From positions 1 through 25,796 of the forward strand of contig JAAYAP010000032.1 of the NCBI GenBank assembly GCA_012719315.1: a DNA stretch of 25,796 bases, in the 5' to 3' direction. Both the position numbers and the translations under genes were made by a program. The notes beneath the pieces are model-generated. The model searched no databases. It was given only the letters and a program-made list of their open reading frames with translations, and was not told the origin of the DNA. The DNA is from Methanobacteriota archaeon (lineage in GTDB: Archaea > Thermoplasmatota > Thermoplasmata > Methanomassiliicoccales > Methanomethylophilaceae). This document shows, piece after piece, positions 24,851 to 25,796 of the stretch (position 1 is its first letter; each line of letters starts with the position of its first letter).

Positions 24851-25675
24851 TCAACTCAGTTTGAACCCGTTGAGGTAGCTGATGCTCCTCCCGGTCTTCT
24901 TCACGCTTCCGTCGCCGTCGCGCATCATGATCAGCCGTTCGAGTCCGAAGCCGACTCCGCACCAGGGCTCGTCGACTCCGTGGGCGGGATCGAGCACATG
25001 CGGACCCACCGCTCCGGAGGACACCTCCTCTCCATCGACCAGCACGTCGAGCGTCTCCTTGTAGACGTCGGACTCCTCCCGCTCCGTCGTGTAATCCAGC
25101 CCCACGGTCCGCATCACGATGTCGATGTAGTACCGCAGCTTCTCCATGGTGTCGCCCTGCGGCCCCATGTCCACCAGGTTGAGCATGGTGAACTCCTCGA
25201 GGTGGTCGTTGCTGTGCGACTCCGCCCTGAAGCACGAGCCGATCTCGAAGATCCGCACCGGTCCGTCGGTGTGGTTCCTCAGCTTGCTCATCACGTGGTA
25301 GAGGTTGGGTGCGAGCATCGGCCGCAGGCATCTCCTGCCGTCGACGAAGAACACCTGCTTGTAGAGCGGATGCTCCTCGGTTATGGTCATCTTGGCCAAG
25401 GCCGCCTTGGAGATCATGCAGGGGGTGCGGACCTCCGTGAACCCCTCGGCGATCAGCGCCTCGGCGAGATCTTCCTCCAGCTGCGCCAACCGGCTCTTGC
25501 GCGGGGCATCCATGATGCCCTTCAGGCCCTTGGTGTTGCGGGTCATGAGCTGGGATATCATCTTCGAGAAGGTTGCGTCCCGCTCTTCTTCGCTGTCGAA
25601 TGTCGAATCGTCGCGAGGGTCGTCTCCGTACTCCCTCAGCCTCTGTATCTGTGGATCTGTGAATGCGAATCTCAT
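24851..25675 (-). CDS. pylS: Pyrrolysyl-tRNA synthetase, short form without N-terminal domain
   Basis: This 274-aa class II synthetase charges tRNA-Pyl with pyrrolysine. It is only the catalytic domain; the roughly 100-residue N-terminal tRNA-binding domain of Methanosarcina PylS is absent, and no separate PylSn gene is in the window. That is the Methanomassiliicoccales form. Pocket residues match that class: Tyr126 (NLYHVM), Asn166 and Val168 (TMLNLVDMGP), Tyr205 (DVYKETLDV) and Trp238 (DEPWCGVGFG). Motif 2 is SCFRAESHS and motif 3 is GFGLERL. The chosen ATG has GGTGA 5 nt upstream; the longer in-frame ORF to 25777 would run through the tRNA gene. It lies 29 nt after pylT and before pylB. 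Confidence 0.97.
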   Translation of the reverse strand: MRFAFTDPQIQRLREYGDDPRDDSTFDSEEERDATFSKMISQLMTRNTKGLKGIMDAPRKSRLAQLEEDLAEALIAEGFTEVRTPCMISKAALAKMTITEEHPLYKQVFFVDGRRCLRPMLAPNLYHVMSKLRNHTDGPVRIFEIGSCFRAESHSNDHLEEFTMLNLVDMGPQGDTMEKLRYYIDIVMRTVGLDYTTEREESDVYKETLDVLVDGEEVSSGAVGPHVLDPAHGVDEPWCGVGFGLERLIMMRDGDGSVKKTGRSISYLNGFKLS

Positions 25676-25680
25676 GGTGG

Positions 25681-25685
25681 TCACC
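25681..25685 (-). promoter_or_regulatory. GGTGA ribosome binding site of pylS
   Basis: GGTGA, complementary to the archaeal 16S rRNA 3' end, stands 5 nt before ATG 25675 and settles the pylS start against the longer upstream frame. Confidence 0.7.
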
Positions 25686-25704
25686 CGATGGTGTTGAATG
25701 GAAA

Positions 25705-25775
25705 TGGCGGGAGACCGGGGTGTCGATCCCCGCTGGCTAGGTTCTAGAGACCCGCTGCTCGCCGGAGCGTCCCCC
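25705..25775 (-). tRNA. pylT: tRNA-Pyl (anticodon CUA), CCA encoded
   Basis: The 71-nt minus-strand gene folds as the UAG-decoding pyrrolysine tRNA. The acceptor stem is GGGGGAC/GTCTCCC, with discriminator G and encoded CCA. The D stem GCTC/GAGC has a 4-nt loop CGGC and joins the acceptor stem with no linker base. The anticodon stem has 6 bp with a bulged A on the 3' side (GCGGGT/ACCTAGC), and the loop CTCTAGA has CTA at 25745-25747. The variable loop is only 3 nt (CAG). The T arm is CGGGG/CCCCG with loop ATCGACA, in which the usual T54 is A. These compressed features are typical of Methanomassiliicoccales tRNA-Pyl, except the A54, which I regard as unusual. It is first in the pyl run; its promoter must lie beyond the right edge. 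Confidence 0.96.
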
Positions 25776-25796
25776 ATTTCGATGTGGAATCCGATA

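Noticed and set aside
25676..25777. In-frame extension of pylS to 25777
   Set aside because: It runs through the tRNA-Pyl gene, has no resemblance to any PylS N terminus, and the ATG at 25675 has a GGTGA ribosome binding site.

Overview
The window (about 25.8 kb, GC-rich) reads as chromosome of a methylotrophic methanogenic archaeon of the order Methanomassiliicoccales (Thermoplasmata lineage). The main evidence is a complete pyrrolysine cluster on the minus strand at the right end: tRNA-Pyl with anticodon CUA, then pylS, pylB, pylC and pylD. The pylS product lacks the N-terminal tRNA-binding domain, which is the Methanomassiliicoccales arrangement. Other archaeal signs are the HMG-CoA synthase/thiolase/DUF35 operon, TATA-box promoters with leaderless or short leaders, and GGTGA-type ribosome binding sites. 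All 21 annotated genes end in TGA (20) or TAA (1) and none in TAG, as expected where UAG is read as pyrrolysine. I cannot name a genus or species.

Layout. (1) 182-3531, minus: a mevalonate-pathway operon of an XRE-type regulator, HMG-CoA synthase, a thiolase-like protein and a DUF35 Zn-ribbon/OB protein, with a dyad operator candidate in front and a hairpin behind. (2) 3595-5001, minus: a two-domain PPK2-type polyphosphate phosphotransferase, divergent from (3) 5073-5441, a cysteine-rich AhpD/CMD-like protein. (4) 5606-8236: aconitase A. (5) 8339-8414: tRNA-Pro(CGG). (6) 8950-12058: a glycine-betaine-type ABC importer (ATPase-CBS, permease, binding protein), preceded by about 530 nt without a convincing gene. 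(7) 12389-13561: a stand-alone AICAR transformylase domain. (8) 13615-14388: a LarE-like PP-loop protein. (9) 14400-16157, minus: bacterial-type ThrRS with its own promoter. (10) 16232-25775, minus: one nearly gapless run pylT-pylS-pylB-pylC-pylD-ramA-AAA+ ATPase (ChlI-like)-AAA+/VWA protein (ChlD-like)-HdrD/GlpC-like Fe-S protein.

How the genes work together. Block 10 makes pyrrolysine (PylB, PylC, PylD), charges it to tRNA-Pyl (PylS), and supplies RamA, which reductively reactivates the corrinoid proteins of methylamine methyltransferases. The methyltransferases themselves are Pyl-containing and are not in this window. The three genes behind ramA form an ATP-driven remodelling pair plus a multi-[4Fe-4S] electron carrier. 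Their position suggests an accessory apparatus for corrinoid or methyltransferase maturation or reactivation. This is the best candidate for an undescribed system here.

Other unusual points are a thiolase that has lost its nucleophilic cysteine and its GHP histidine, a betaine-binding protein with permuted lobes, and a nine-cysteine AhpD-like protein without the usual histidine. No transposon, integrase, CRISPR array or rRNA gene was seen.
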